Below are positions 23,024-30,688 of a stretch of 64,000 nt of DNA, in pieces (position 1 is the stretch's first letter; each line of letters opens with the position of its first letter). The notes beneath the pieces were generated by a model. It saw only the letters and a program-made list of their open reading frames with translations. It made no database searches and was not told the origin of the DNA. Origin of the DNA: Trebonia sp035294225. Lineage in GTDB: Bacteria; Actinomycetota; Actinomycetes; Streptosporangiales; Streptosporangiaceae. The position numbers and the translations under genes are program-made. The stretch covers positions 11,585 through 75,584 of the forward strand of contig DATGLH010000013.1 in NCBI GenBank assembly GCA_035294225.1. Direction: 5' to 3'.

Positions 23024-24151
23024 CTAACGTACCGGTTCGAAGGCGTCTCCCTTGCCGGACAGGCCCGCCGGCGGGATCGACACCGACCTGCCGGGCTGGC
23101 CGGTCACCCGGCCGATGCGGACCGGGTCCTCGCCGGCCTGCTTGAGGACGGCCAGGGCGGCCTGCTGGTCGGATTCGGCGACGACGACACAGAACCCGAT
23201 GCCCATGTTGAACGTGGCGTACATCGTGGCCGGCGGGATCTCGCCCCGCTGCGCGATGAGCGTGAAGATCTCCGGAGCGGGCACCAGCGCGTCGAGCTCG
23301 TACGACACGTCGGCCGCGAGCCGGGCCAGGTTGAGCAGCCCTCCGCCCGAGATGTGCGCCATTCCCCGCGGGGCGATGCCCGCCGCCCACAGCGCCTCGA
23401 TCGCCTTCACGTATACCCGCGTAGGCTGGAGCAGCGCGTCGGCGAGCCGCCGGCCGGCACCCGGCACCTGGTCCGACAGCGTCATTTTGCCCTTGCGGAA
23501 CAGCGCGTGCCTGGCCAGCGAGTAACCGTTGCTGTGCAGCCCCGAGCTGGGCAGCCCTATCACCACGTCGCCGGGCCGGACCGCGCTTCCGTCCACGGCC
23601 TCGCGTCCCGGGGGGAGCGCGCCGATCGCGGTGCCCACCAGGTCGAGCATCGGGCCGCCGCCGCCCGGATCCGCGAGCATGTCGCCGATCTGGGCGATCT
23701 CACCGCCGGGGATGGCGATGCCGGCCAGCTCGGCGCCCAGGAAGAGCCCGCGGGCCACCTCGTCGAGCACGCCCTCGTCGATCCGGTCGGTGGCCATGTA
23801 GTCGAGCAGCGCGAGCGGGACCGCGCCGACGCAGATCAGGTCGTTGACGTTATTCGCCACGCAGTCCACGCCGATCGGCTCCCAGCGGTTCGCCTCCCTG
23901 GCGAGCAGGATCTTGGTGCCCACGCCGTCGGTGGTCAGGGCGAGCGGCGGACCGGGCGGCACATGCATGAGCGTCGCGAAATACCCGCTGGCCAGCCCGG
24001 TAATGGAGGTCACCAGCGGAGAGCGGACCCTGGTCCGGGCCAGCCACGGGCGCATCACCCGGGCGAACGCGGCCTGCTCGCGCTCCTCGTCCACCCCGGC
24101 GGCGGCGTAGGTGGACGGCGTGCCTTCCGGCGGCGTCGCGTTCATGGACAT
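23024..24151 (-). CDS. purM: PurM-like phosphoribosylformylglycinamidine cyclo-ligase
   Basis: A 375-residue AIR-synthase-fold protein with STYAAAGVDEEREQAAFARV at the start, the ATP/substrate-binding ALTTDGVGTKILLA, VDCVANNVNDLICVGAVPLALLDY, GGEIAQIGDML, DVVIGLPSSGLHSNGYSLAR, AHISGGGLLNLAR and FNMGIGFCVVV. All are PurM hallmarks, and PurM closes the imidazole ring of AIR in purine synthesis. Odd points: the usual GGFGG-type loop between the N-terminal helix and TDGVGTK is replaced by TSITGLASGYFATLM, and purF is not adjacent. It may be the main enzyme or a divergent paralogue. It is first in an operon with the M20 peptidase and nudC. Confidence 0.87.
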   Translation of the reverse strand: MSMNATPPEGTPSTYAAAGVDEEREQAAFARVMRPWLARTRVRSPLVTSITGLASGYFATLMHVPPGPPLALTTDGVGTKILLAREANRWEPIGVDCVANNVNDLICVGAVPLALLDYMATDRIDEGVLDEVARGLFLGAELAGIAIPGGEIAQIGDMLADPGGGGPMLDLVGTAIGALPPGREAVDGSAVRPGDVVIGLPSSGLHSNGYSLARHALFRKGKMTLSDQVPGAGRRLADALLQPTRVYVKAIEALWAAGIAPRGMAHISGGGLLNLARLAADVSYELDALVPAPEIFTLIAQRGEIPPATMYATFNMGIGFCVVVAESDQQAALAVLKQAGEDPVRIGRVTGQPGRSVSIPPAGLSGKGDAFEPVR

Positions 24152-24233
24152 CGGCTCCCTCGTCTTCTGCGGCGTTCGCCAGAGTAGCCGATCATGGCCG
24201 GTCAGCCGCTTATCTGGTTACCTGGGGCGACGT

Positions 24234-24256
24234 CGTTTGGCGTCTGCCGCCAAACG
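24234..24256. promoter_or_regulatory. Perfect inverted repeat in a divergent promoter region
   Basis: CGTTTGGCG (24234-24242) and CGCCAAACG (24248-24256) are perfectly complementary around a 5-base centre. It lies between the divergent purM-like operon and the cupin gene, 83 bases upstream of the former and 144 of the latter. No gene ends here and there is no T-tract, so an operator is more likely than a terminator. The cognate regulator is unknown. Confidence 0.5.
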
Positions 24257-24399
24257 GGCGCCTCCGGAGCTTGCCCCGGCCACGGTCGGCTCGCCGGCTG
24301 GGGCCTTATCCCTTGCCTGCGGGCTGCCGGAGAGAGACAGTGATCTCGCACGGACCTCGCATGGGCAGCAAGCGACCACAGCGACTACGAGGAGCACAG

Positions 24400-24921
24400 A
24401 TGGCCAATGAGTTCTGGCGGGAACTGAAGCCGGTCGCGGAGGTGTTCCGCCCGGGAGCGGCGCCGGAAGCCTACATTCACGATGCGGCCACCGCCGATGA
24501 GCGCTACTACGCGCCGCTGTCACCGACCGCCGGGAGCCGGCCGCTGTTCATCTCCCCCAGCCAGAACCGCTGGTGCGACATCCTCATGTGCAAGGGCGCC
24601 GGGATGGTGAACCGGCACTACCATCCGCAGCAGGTGTTCGCGTACACGATCTCCGGCAAGTGGGGCTACCTGGAGCACGACTGGGTGGCGACCAAGGGCG
24701 ACTGGATCTACGAGGCACCGGGCGAGGCGCACACGCTCGTCGCGTATGAATCGGACGAGCCGATGATGGTTACCTTCAACGTGACGGGGCCGCTGATCTG
24801 GCTGGACGAGAACGGCGAGCCGAACGGCACGTTCGACGTCTTCGACTACATCAAGCTGTGCCGTGACCACTACGAGAAGGTCGGCATCGGCGCGGACTAC
24901 GTGGACAGCCTGTTCCGCTGA
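24400..24921 (+). CDS. Cupin-domain dioxygenase-like protein
   Basis: A 173-residue cupin protein from an ATG with GAGGAG six bases upstream. Two cupin motifs are visible: GAGMVNRHYHPQQVFAYTISGKW, with the metal-ligand His pair in HYH, and EAPGEAHTLVAYE with the later His. The overall pattern (ISPSQNRWCDILMCKGAGMV to NVTGPLIWLDENG) resembles 2,4'-dihydroxyacetophenone dioxygenase and ChrR-like cupins, which bind a non-haem metal and cleave C-C bonds in aromatic ketones. It stands alone, divergent from purM, so no pathway is indicated. The cupin fold is sure; the enzymatic activity is a guess from the family. Confidence 0.85.
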   Translation: MANEFWRELKPVAEVFRPGAAPEAYIHDAATADERYYAPLSPTAGSRPLFISPSQNRWCDILMCKGAGMVNRHYHPQQVFAYTISGKWGYLEHDWVATKGDWIYEAPGEAHTLVAYESDEPMMVTFNVTGPLIWLDENGEPNGTFDVFDYIKLCRDHYEKVGIGADYVDSLFR

Positions 24922-24959
24922 CGCGCTTCCTGGCCTGAACAGCGGCGGATCGTGCGACG

Positions 24960-25035
24960 GTTTCCGCAGGGCCGCAGGGCGCAGGCCGCAGGAAAGCCGC
25001 AGGGCGCAGGCCGCAGGGCGCAGGAAGGCCGCACG
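24960..25035. repeat. ccgcaggRcgcagg-type tandem repeat
   Basis: The motif gccgcagg with short variants (gccgcagggcgcag, gccgcaggaaa) is repeated about six times in 70 bases directly downstream of the cupin gene. Confidence 0.7.
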
Positions 25036-25169
25036 GCTTCCGCAGGAAAGCCCACGGCCCGCTTTGCGATCGTTGTTCTATGCCGCTATTACGCGTTGCC
25101 GTCCAGCCGCATCTCCCGCGGGGACGCGAAAGCCAAGATCAGACGCCGAAGCCAAGGCCATCGGCGGGC

Positions 25170-25221
25170 CAAGGTCATCGGCGGCTTGCTTCGACCAAGA
25201 TCATCGGCGGCTTGCTTCGAC
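25170..25221. repeat. 26-bp direct tandem repeat
   Basis: Two adjacent copies of a 26-base unit (caagRtcatcggcggcttgc followed by ttcgac) at 25170-25195 and 25196-25221 differ at one base. A third partial copy (aaggccatcggcgg) lies just upstream at 25154. Confidence 0.8.
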
Positions 25222-25482
25222 CACGGTTCCCTGCCGTCACGGGAGCCACTTTCACCGCGGCCGCACCGCCCCCGGACAGCGCGCCCTGTCGCGGCCGACC
25301 ACGCGAATCGAAAAATCCTTCATCATGCGGAAAAAATCCCGAATAGGTGTAAAAATCTTTCCGGATCATGAATGTCGGCGCCAACTCTCAAGTCAGGGTT
25401 CAGGCAATCAACTTAAAACGGGCATCCGACCATGCCGGGTCCCGGATGCTCCCGCGGCCCGGGGCCGGCCAGGCGCCGTCAG

Positions 25483-25590
25483 GGCGCCGGAACCCCGGTT
25501 CCAAAGGCGCCGGAGCCCCGGACTCAGCCGGAACCCCGCATCCAAAGGCGCCGGAACCCCGGTTCCAAAGGCCCCGGATCCCGGATCCGG
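25483..25590. repeat. ccaaaggcgccggaacccc repeat cluster
   Basis: The core ccaaaggcgccggaacccc and its variants (ggagcccc, ggccccgg) recur four times in about 110 bases, ending in a self-complementary atcccggatccgggat run. Open frames through it are artefacts. Confidence 0.7.
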
Positions 25591-25627
25591 GATGGCGGAA
25601 CTCCGGATTCGGGCACGGAACCCCAGT

Positions 25628-25730
25628 CGCACAGCCGGGCCCCTTAGCCAACCGGCGGCGACACCGGCTGCTACACCGCCGCCGAGTACGGCGCCCAGAC
25701 GCACAGCCGGGGCCCCTTAGCCAACCGGCG
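25628..25730. repeat. 29-31-bp direct repeat pair upstream of thiamine-binding gene
   Basis: The unit beginning cgcacagccgg and ending gccaaccggcg occurs at about 25628-25656 and 25700-25730, differing by one inserted g, separated by 43 unrelated bases. It lies 65 bases upstream of the gene at 25796. Confidence 0.75.
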
Positions 25731-25795
25731 TTGCCCCAGCGGGCCAGCGTCCGATGCCGGCGCGTGAGCGCCGGCCATCCGGGTACCGTTGGCTC

Positions 25796-26113
25796 ATGCT
25801 TGTCGCCTTTTCGGTCACACCGCTCGGCACCGGCGAGAACGTCGGCGAGATCGTCGCGGAAGCGGTCCGGGTTGTCCGCGCGAGCGGCCTGCCGAACCAG
25901 ACCGACGCGATGTTCACCACGGTCGAGGGTGACTGGGATGAGGTCATGGCCGTGGTCAAGGGCGCCGTGGACGCGGTCGCGGCGCGGGCGCCGCGGGTCA
26001 GCCTGGTGCTCAAGGCTGACCTGCGGCCCGGCGTGACCGGCGCGCTGACCGCCAAGGTCGAGTCGGTCGAGCGTTACCTGGCGGCTAATCCGCCAGCGGC
26101 ACCCGGTCAATGA
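25796..26113 (+). CDS. MTH1187/YkoF-family thiamine-binding-type protein
   Basis: A 105-residue protein from an ATG at 25796 (no strong ribosome site; a longer ATG at 25754 adds only Arg/Pro-rich sequence). It reads MLVAFSVTPLGTGENVGEIV, VRASGLPNQTDAMFTTVEGDWDE and APRVSLVLKADLRPG, the pattern of the DUF77/MTH1187 family: a ferredoxin-like alpha/beta protein forming tetramers, with several members binding thiamine or its HMP moiety. No thiamine genes or TPP riboswitch are adjacent, so ligand binding is inferred. Its last 29 bases overlap the convergent adnB gene end. Confidence 0.88.
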   Translation: MLVAFSVTPLGTGENVGEIVAEAVRVVRASGLPNQTDAMFTTVEGDWDEVMAVVKGAVDAVAARAPRVSLVLKADLRPGVTGALTAKVESVERYLAANPPAAPGQ

Positions 26114-29100
26114 GGGCGATCAGGCCCGCCTCGTCGAGCAGGTCGGCGGGCCGGACGGTCAGGTCGTAGCGCACGTAGTAGAAGGCGGCGCGCACCCGGT
26201 CCAGCGGAACGCCGGCCAGCTCGGCCCAGGCCAGCCGGTACGCGGCGAGCTGCACGGCGACGGCGTCCGTCTCCGCCTTCGTGCGCGGCGGCTGGCCGGT
26301 CTTCCAGTCCACCACGTCGAACCCGCCGTCCGGCTCCTCGAACACCGCGTCGATCCGCCCGCGCACCTGCCGGTCCCCGATGAGCGTGTCGAACGGCACC
26401 TCGACCTCGCACGGCCACCGGCCGCCCCACTCGCCCGCCTCGAAGCGCGCCCGGAGCTCGATCAGGTCCTCGTCGGTCTCCTCCGGCTCGCCGAACAAGT
26501 CCTCGTCGCCGATCAGCCGCTGCTGGCCGAACCGCTCCTCAAGCCAGCGGTGGAACTCCGTGCCGCGGCGCGCCTGCCTGGCCGGCGGCCTGGGCATCGG
26601 GCGGCGCACCTGGCGGGCCAGCTCGTCTGGGTCCCGGGCCAGCGCGACCAGCGCGGACACCGACAGCCGGGACGGCAGCGGGACGGGAACCGGGCCGTCG
26701 CCCCGCCGCCGGTGGCGCTCCCGCTCGGCGAGCAGCAGTCCCGCGTCCAGCTCCCAGGCCGCCACCAGTTCCCGTTCTGCCTCCGTGAGGCTGCCGGGCG
26801 CCGCGTCGGGCGCCTTCTCCCAGGCGCGCGCGCGGCGGGCGGCGTCGACCATGCGGCCCGCTTCGCGCACGGCCACGTGGTACTGTCCGGCTCGCGTCGC
26901 AGGCCACTCCGCCTCGTCCACCTCGGCGAGCAGCGGGTTCTCCGCGTCCTCGGCCGGCTGGTCCGCCCAGCGGTGCACGGTTCCGGCGCCGGCCTCGCAC
27001 GCGGCGCGCACCTCGGTGAGGAACACCGACGGTCCGAGCGGCGCGGTTCCCTCGCCCCACCAGTAGCCCGAGCAGCCCAGCCAGAACGCAGCGCGGGTGG
27101 CCGCCACGTAGGCGAGCCGTCGTTCCTCCGCCAGGTCGCGCGCGCCGCAGGCGTCGTTGAACGCGGCCAGCGACTCCGCGTCGAGCCCGCGCAGCGCCGG
27201 CAGGTCGGCGGCGTCACCGCGCAGGCTGAACGGGATCAGCCGCGGGTTGTCGGTCCAGCGTGTCGACATGCGCGGCCGCGCCGGGAACACCTGGGCCCGC
27301 TCCCCCGCGGACAGCCCGGGGACGAATACCGCCGGCCATTGCAGGCCCTTGGCGGCGTGCACGGTGAGCAGCTTGACCGTGTCCGACTCGCCGATCCGCC
27401 CCGTCTCCAGGCCGAACTCCTCCTGCTGCGCGGCGGCCAGGTAGGCGAGGAAGGCGCCGAGGGTGGGCTCGGGCTGGTCGCCGGCGAACGTCGCGGCCAC
27501 GTCGATGAACGCGTCCAGGTCGGCCCGCGCGGCGGCCAGGTCGCCGCCCGGCCGGGCGGCGACCTCGATGTCCAGGCTGAGCGCGCGCTCGACCTCGGCG
27601 ATGAGGTCTGCCAGCGGCCGGGTGACGTGCTCCCGGAGCCGGCGTGCCTGTTCGGCGAGCAGCCGCAGCCTGGCGTACCCGGCGGGTGAGTACGCGCCCG
27701 GGTCGCCGAGGTCGTCAAGCGCCTCGGCCAGTGAACCGGTGTCCGCCGTCAGGTCCGTGATCGCCTCCGCGATCGGGTCCGCCGCGTCCGCGCCGCCTGG
27801 CCTGCCGCCGCCTTCGCCGTCCTCGTCGCCGTCCTCGCTGGTGACGCCGGCCAGGTCCCGGGCGCGGCGGCCGAGGGCCACCAGGTCACGCGGGCCGATG
27901 CGCCAGCGCGGCCCGGTCAGCAGCCGCGCCAGCGCGTCCGACGCCGACGCGTCGTGCAGGACGCGCAGCATCGCCACCACGTCCTGCACCTCGGGGACGC
28001 TCAGCAGGCCGCCGAGGCCGACCACCTCGCAGGGGATGCCGCGCTCCTCCAGGGCCCGGCGCACCGCCACGAACTGCGACCGTTTCCGGCACAGCACCGC
28101 GATGTCCGACGGGCGCACTCCGGCTGCCCGGCCGTCCGGCCACGGCTGTCCGTCCGGTGCCGTCCCGGGGGGCAGCGCGAGCAGCGCCGCCGCCTGGCCG
28201 GCCACCCACTCCGCCTCGTCCGTCACCGCGGGCAGCAGCGCGCAGTGCACCGCCCCCCGCCCGCCGCGGTCCGGCGCCGGAACCAGGAGCGGCACGTCCG
28301 GCGCCTCGGCCCGCAACTGTGCCTGGAGCACGGCGGCGGCGTCGAGCACGCGGCCGGCGTTGCGGAAGCTGGTGGACAGCAGGCGCACCGGCGCGTCAGT
28401 CCCGGACCTGGTGGGAAAGTCCCTGGTGAAGCGGCGCAGGTTGCCCGCGCTGGCACCGCGCCACCCGTAGATCGACTGGCACGGGTCGCCCACCGCGGTG
28501 ACCGGGTGGCCGCCGCCGAACAGGGCGCGGAGCAGCACCAGCTGCGCGTGGCTGGTGTCCTGGTATTCGTCGAGCAGCACCACCTGGTACCGGCCGCGTT
28601 CCGCGGCGCCTACTTCCGGGTGGCGCGCCGCGATCCGCGCCGCGAGCGCGACCTGGTCGCCGTGGTCGAGCACCTCGCGCGCCGCCTTCGCCGCCGCGTA
28701 CCGGCTGACCAGCGGCAGCAGCTGCTCGCGCGCACGCTGCGATTCGATGATCTTCCGCACGCCGGCGGGGAGGCGGCCGCGCAGCGCGGCCTGCCGCATG
28801 GCGAGCCAGTCGCCGACCTCGATCACGTCGGACGGCTCCCGCAAGTGCTCTGCGAGATCGCCGGCGAGTTGCAGCACCGCCGCGGTGACGGTTTGCGGGG
28901 TCCACCCGATCTGGTCCATGGGGCCGTCGTAGGCGGCCACGATGGACGCGGCGAGCTGCCACGACAGCGCGGGGGTGATCAGCCGCATCGACGGCTCGAG
29001 CCCCTCGCGGAGCGCGTGGTCGCTGACCAGCCGCCCGGCGTACGCGTGGTAGGTGCTGATCACCGGCTCGCCCGCCCACGCGTCGCCGTCCGCCATGCTG

Positions 29101-29420
29101 TCAAGTTCGGCGCCGCGCAGCCGTTCCAGCCGGGAGCGGACCCGGTCGGCGAGCTCAGCGGCGGCCTTCCTGGTGAACGTCAGGCCGAGCACCCGGTCCG
29201 GGCGCACCAGCCCGTTGGCGACCAGCCATACCAGGCGCGCCGCCATCGTCTCGCTCTTGCCGGACCCGGCGCCCGCGATCACCGCGAGCGGCCCGAGCGG
29301 CGCGCCGATCACCGCCGCCTGCTCCGGGGTGGGCTCCGGAAGCCGCAGCAACCGGGCCAGCTGCGCCGGGGTGTACCTGACTCGCGCCCCGGGGCCGCCG
29401 CGCTCGTCCGTCTCGGTCAC
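26085..29420 (-). CDS. adnB: AdnB-type ATP-dependent DNA helicase-nuclease subunit
   Basis: About 1111 residues from a GTG at 29420; frames starting further upstream run only through a tandem repeat. UvrD/SF1A motifs are in order: VIAGAGSGKSETMAARL (Walker A), VVLLDEYQDTSHAQ (Walker B), AVGDPCQSIYGWRGAS, LLSTSFRN, VKLLTVHAAKGLQWPAVFVPG and RLAYVAATRA. The C-terminal RecB-type nuclease domain has GTEFHRWLEERFG and FDVVDWKTGQPP, with the catalytic Asp and Lys. AdnAB is the actinobacterial end-resection machine for double-strand breaks. Here adnA lies upstream but is separated by an MBL gene. It converges with the thiamine-binding-type gene. Confidence 0.93.
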   Translation of the reverse strand: MTETDERGGPGARVRYTPAQLARLLRLPEPTPEQAAVIGAPLGPLAVIAGAGSGKSETMAARLVWLVANGLVRPDRVLGLTFTRKAAAELADRVRSRLERLRGAELDSMADGDAWAGEPVISTYHAYAGRLVSDHALREGLEPSMRLITPALSWQLAASIVAAYDGPMDQIGWTPQTVTAAVLQLAGDLAEHLREPSDVIEVGDWLAMRQAALRGRLPAGVRKIIESQRAREQLLPLVSRYAAAKAAREVLDHGDQVALAARIAARHPEVGAAERGRYQVVLLDEYQDTSHAQLVLLRALFGGGHPVTAVGDPCQSIYGWRGASAGNLRRFTRDFPTRSGTDAPVRLLSTSFRNAGRVLDAAAVLQAQLRAEAPDVPLLVPAPDRGGRGAVHCALLPAVTDEAEWVAGQAAALLALPPGTAPDGQPWPDGRAAGVRPSDIAVLCRKRSQFVAVRRALEERGIPCEVVGLGGLLSVPEVQDVVAMLRVLHDASASDALARLLTGPRWRIGPRDLVALGRRARDLAGVTSEDGDEDGEGGGRPGGADAADPIAEAITDLTADTGSLAEALDDLGDPGAYSPAGYARLRLLAEQARRLREHVTRPLADLIAEVERALSLDIEVAARPGGDLAAARADLDAFIDVAATFAGDQPEPTLGAFLAYLAAAQQEEFGLETGRIGESDTVKLLTVHAAKGLQWPAVFVPGLSAGERAQVFPARPRMSTRWTDNPRLIPFSLRGDAADLPALRGLDAESLAAFNDACGARDLAEERRLAYVAATRAAFWLGCSGYWWGEGTAPLGPSVFLTEVRAACEAGAGTVHRWADQPAEDAENPLLAEVDEAEWPATRAGQYHVAVREAGRMVDAARRARAWEKAPDAAPGSLTEAERELVAAWELDAGLLLAERERHRRRGDGPVPVPLPSRLSVSALVALARDPDELARQVRRPMPRPPARQARRGTEFHRWLEERFGQQRLIGDEDLFGEPEETDEDLIELRARFEAGEWGGRWPCEVEVPFDTLIGDRQVRGRIDAVFEEPDGGFDVVDWKTGQPPRTKAETDAVAVQLAAYRLAWAELAGVPLDRVRAAFYYVRYDLTVRPADLLDEAGLIALIDRVPLAD

Positions 29421-29460
29421 GGGGCCATTCCACCAGACACCGCCGACATTCCGCGGCCGG

Positions 29461-29544
29461 CGACGCTGGCGCGCTGGCGCATCAGCCGCCGGGCGACGCT
29501 GGCGCATCAGCCGCCGGGCGACGCTGGCGCCTCAGCCGGCCGGG
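29461..29544. repeat. 25-bp tandem repeat at the MBL gene 3' end
   Basis: A 25-base unit, cgacgctggcgcatcagccg plus ccggg, occurs intact at 29494-29518, with a variant at 29519-29544 that contains the MBL stop codon (29532-29534) and an expanded variant at 29461-29493. Each copy carries the same tca, the reverse complement of a TGA stop. Confidence 0.8.
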
Positions 29545-30608
29545 AGGCGGTAGGAATCCACGCCGTCCGGGGAGGTGCCGCGGGCCAGCAGGCCGCGGAC
29601 GACGAGCACCTCCAGGTGGGCGGCGGTCTCGCCGACCGCGAGGACCTGGCTCATCGGATCGAGGTCGGCGAACTTGCGCTGCCTGCGGGTCCACGGGATC
29701 GCGGTGGCCGCCTGGTAGGCCGTGACCGGCCCGGCGCTCGCGGTCTCACGGGTCTGCTCCAGCCTCGTCTCATGGTGGGCGAGCAGCTCGTTCACCCGGT
29801 CGTGCGTGCTGCCGCAGACCGGGCCGTGCGCGGGCAGCAGCCGCGAGTCGGGCAGCGTGAGCATCAGCCGCAGCGAGCCGAGGTAGTCGCGCAGCGCCAT
29901 CTTGGTGATCGACGGCTGGAACCCGATCGACGGGGTGATGTGCGGGAGCACGTGGTCCCCCGCGAACAGCGCGGCGCCCGCCTCGTCGTGGAACACGACG
30001 TGGCCGCGGGTGTGGCCCGGGGTGTGGATCGCGCGCAGGGTGCGGGACCGCAGGTCGAGCACGGCGCCGTCGGCCAGCCAGCGGTCCGGGTCGGACCACG
30101 CCAGGGGCGGCTGCGGGTTGGCGAGCCGCGGCGACATGAGACGGCGGATCTGGTCCGCAAGCACCGCCGCGCCCATCCCGTGGAGCATCTCGATGAACCC
30201 GGGCTCGCTCCGGCCGGCGGCGACGTCCCTGATGGCCTCCATGTTGATCCGCTCGCCCTCGCCGAGGGCGATCTGGCCGCGCAGCGTGGTCCGCAGCTGG
30301 ACGGCGAGCGTGTAGTGGTCTTGGTGGATGTGCGTGATGAAGAAGTTCCTGATGTCGCCGAGCCCGTACCCGATCTCGCCGAGGGCCGCGGTAAGCCGTT
30401 CGCGCGCCTGGGCCAGCGCCATCCCGGCGTCGATCATGTCTACCCCGTCGTCGCCCGCGATCGCGTAGACGTTGACCGCCGTCAGCGCGTCTCCGGGCAG
30501 CGGCAGCGGGATCCGGTACAGCCCGCCGCCAAGGTCCTCCACTCCTGATGCCGCCCAGGCGTGCCGGTCGGCTTGCGCAGCCGACGGCCAGCTTTGCACA
30601 TGATCCAC
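29532..30608 (-). CDS. MBL-fold metallo-hydrolase encoded between adnB and adnA
   Basis: About 358 residues from a GTG at 30608; AAGGAGG lies eight bases upstream, while the next in-frame GTG (30617) overlaps that site. The metallo-beta-lactamase motif THIHQDHYT (two-zinc HxHxDH, near residues 93-98), then TPGHTRGHVVFHDE and ALFAGDHVLP are all present. The C-terminal part (NELLAHHETRLEQT, VLAVGETAAHLEVLV) looks like the winged-helix tail of RNase Z/glyoxalase-II-like LACTB2 proteins. It could cut RNA, DNA or a small ester. It has the same direction as adnA and adnB, with 80 bases before and 111 after, so it is in or beside that operon. Confidence 0.9.
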   Translation of the reverse strand: MDHVQSWPSAAQADRHAWAASGVEDLGGGLYRIPLPLPGDALTAVNVYAIAGDDGVDMIDAGMALAQARERLTAALGEIGYGLGDIRNFFITHIHQDHYTLAVQLRTTLRGQIALGEGERINMEAIRDVAAGRSEPGFIEMLHGMGAAVLADQIRRLMSPRLANPQPPLAWSDPDRWLADGAVLDLRSRTLRAIHTPGHTRGHVVFHDEAGAALFAGDHVLPHITPSIGFQPSITKMALRDYLGSLRLMLTLPDSRLLPAHGPVCGSTHDRVNELLAHHETRLEQTRETASAGPVTAYQAATAIPWTRRQRKFADLDPMSQVLAVGETAAHLEVLVVRGLLARGTSPDGVDSYRLPAG

Positions 30609-30688
30609 GGGTGGCACCTCCTTGCCCGTTCAACAATGTACCGGGCAGCGGAAAATCAGGAATGAGCGCTCCCGGCTGGCGGACCGGC

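Larger units (their letters stand above)
24922..25795. other. Gene-free, repeat-rich 870-base gap
   Basis: No reading frame here has a plausible start, ribosome site or recognisable product; the open frames are repeat artefacts. The stretch holds four separate short repeat families (annotated individually) and an A+T-rich island at about 25305-25370 (aaaaatcc, aaaaaatcccg, taaaaatctt), much lower in G+C than its surroundings. It could be a decayed or inserted segment. Confidence 0.5.

Noticed and set aside
24922..25795. CRISPR array in the repeat-rich gap
   Set aside because: Repeats differ in length and sequence, are not regularly spaced, and no cas genes lie in the window.
27954..30548. 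864-residue plus-strand frame across the adnB and MBL genes
   Set aside because: Antisense shadow of high-G+C coding sequence; no motif or ribosome site, while the minus-strand genes have full catalytic motifs.
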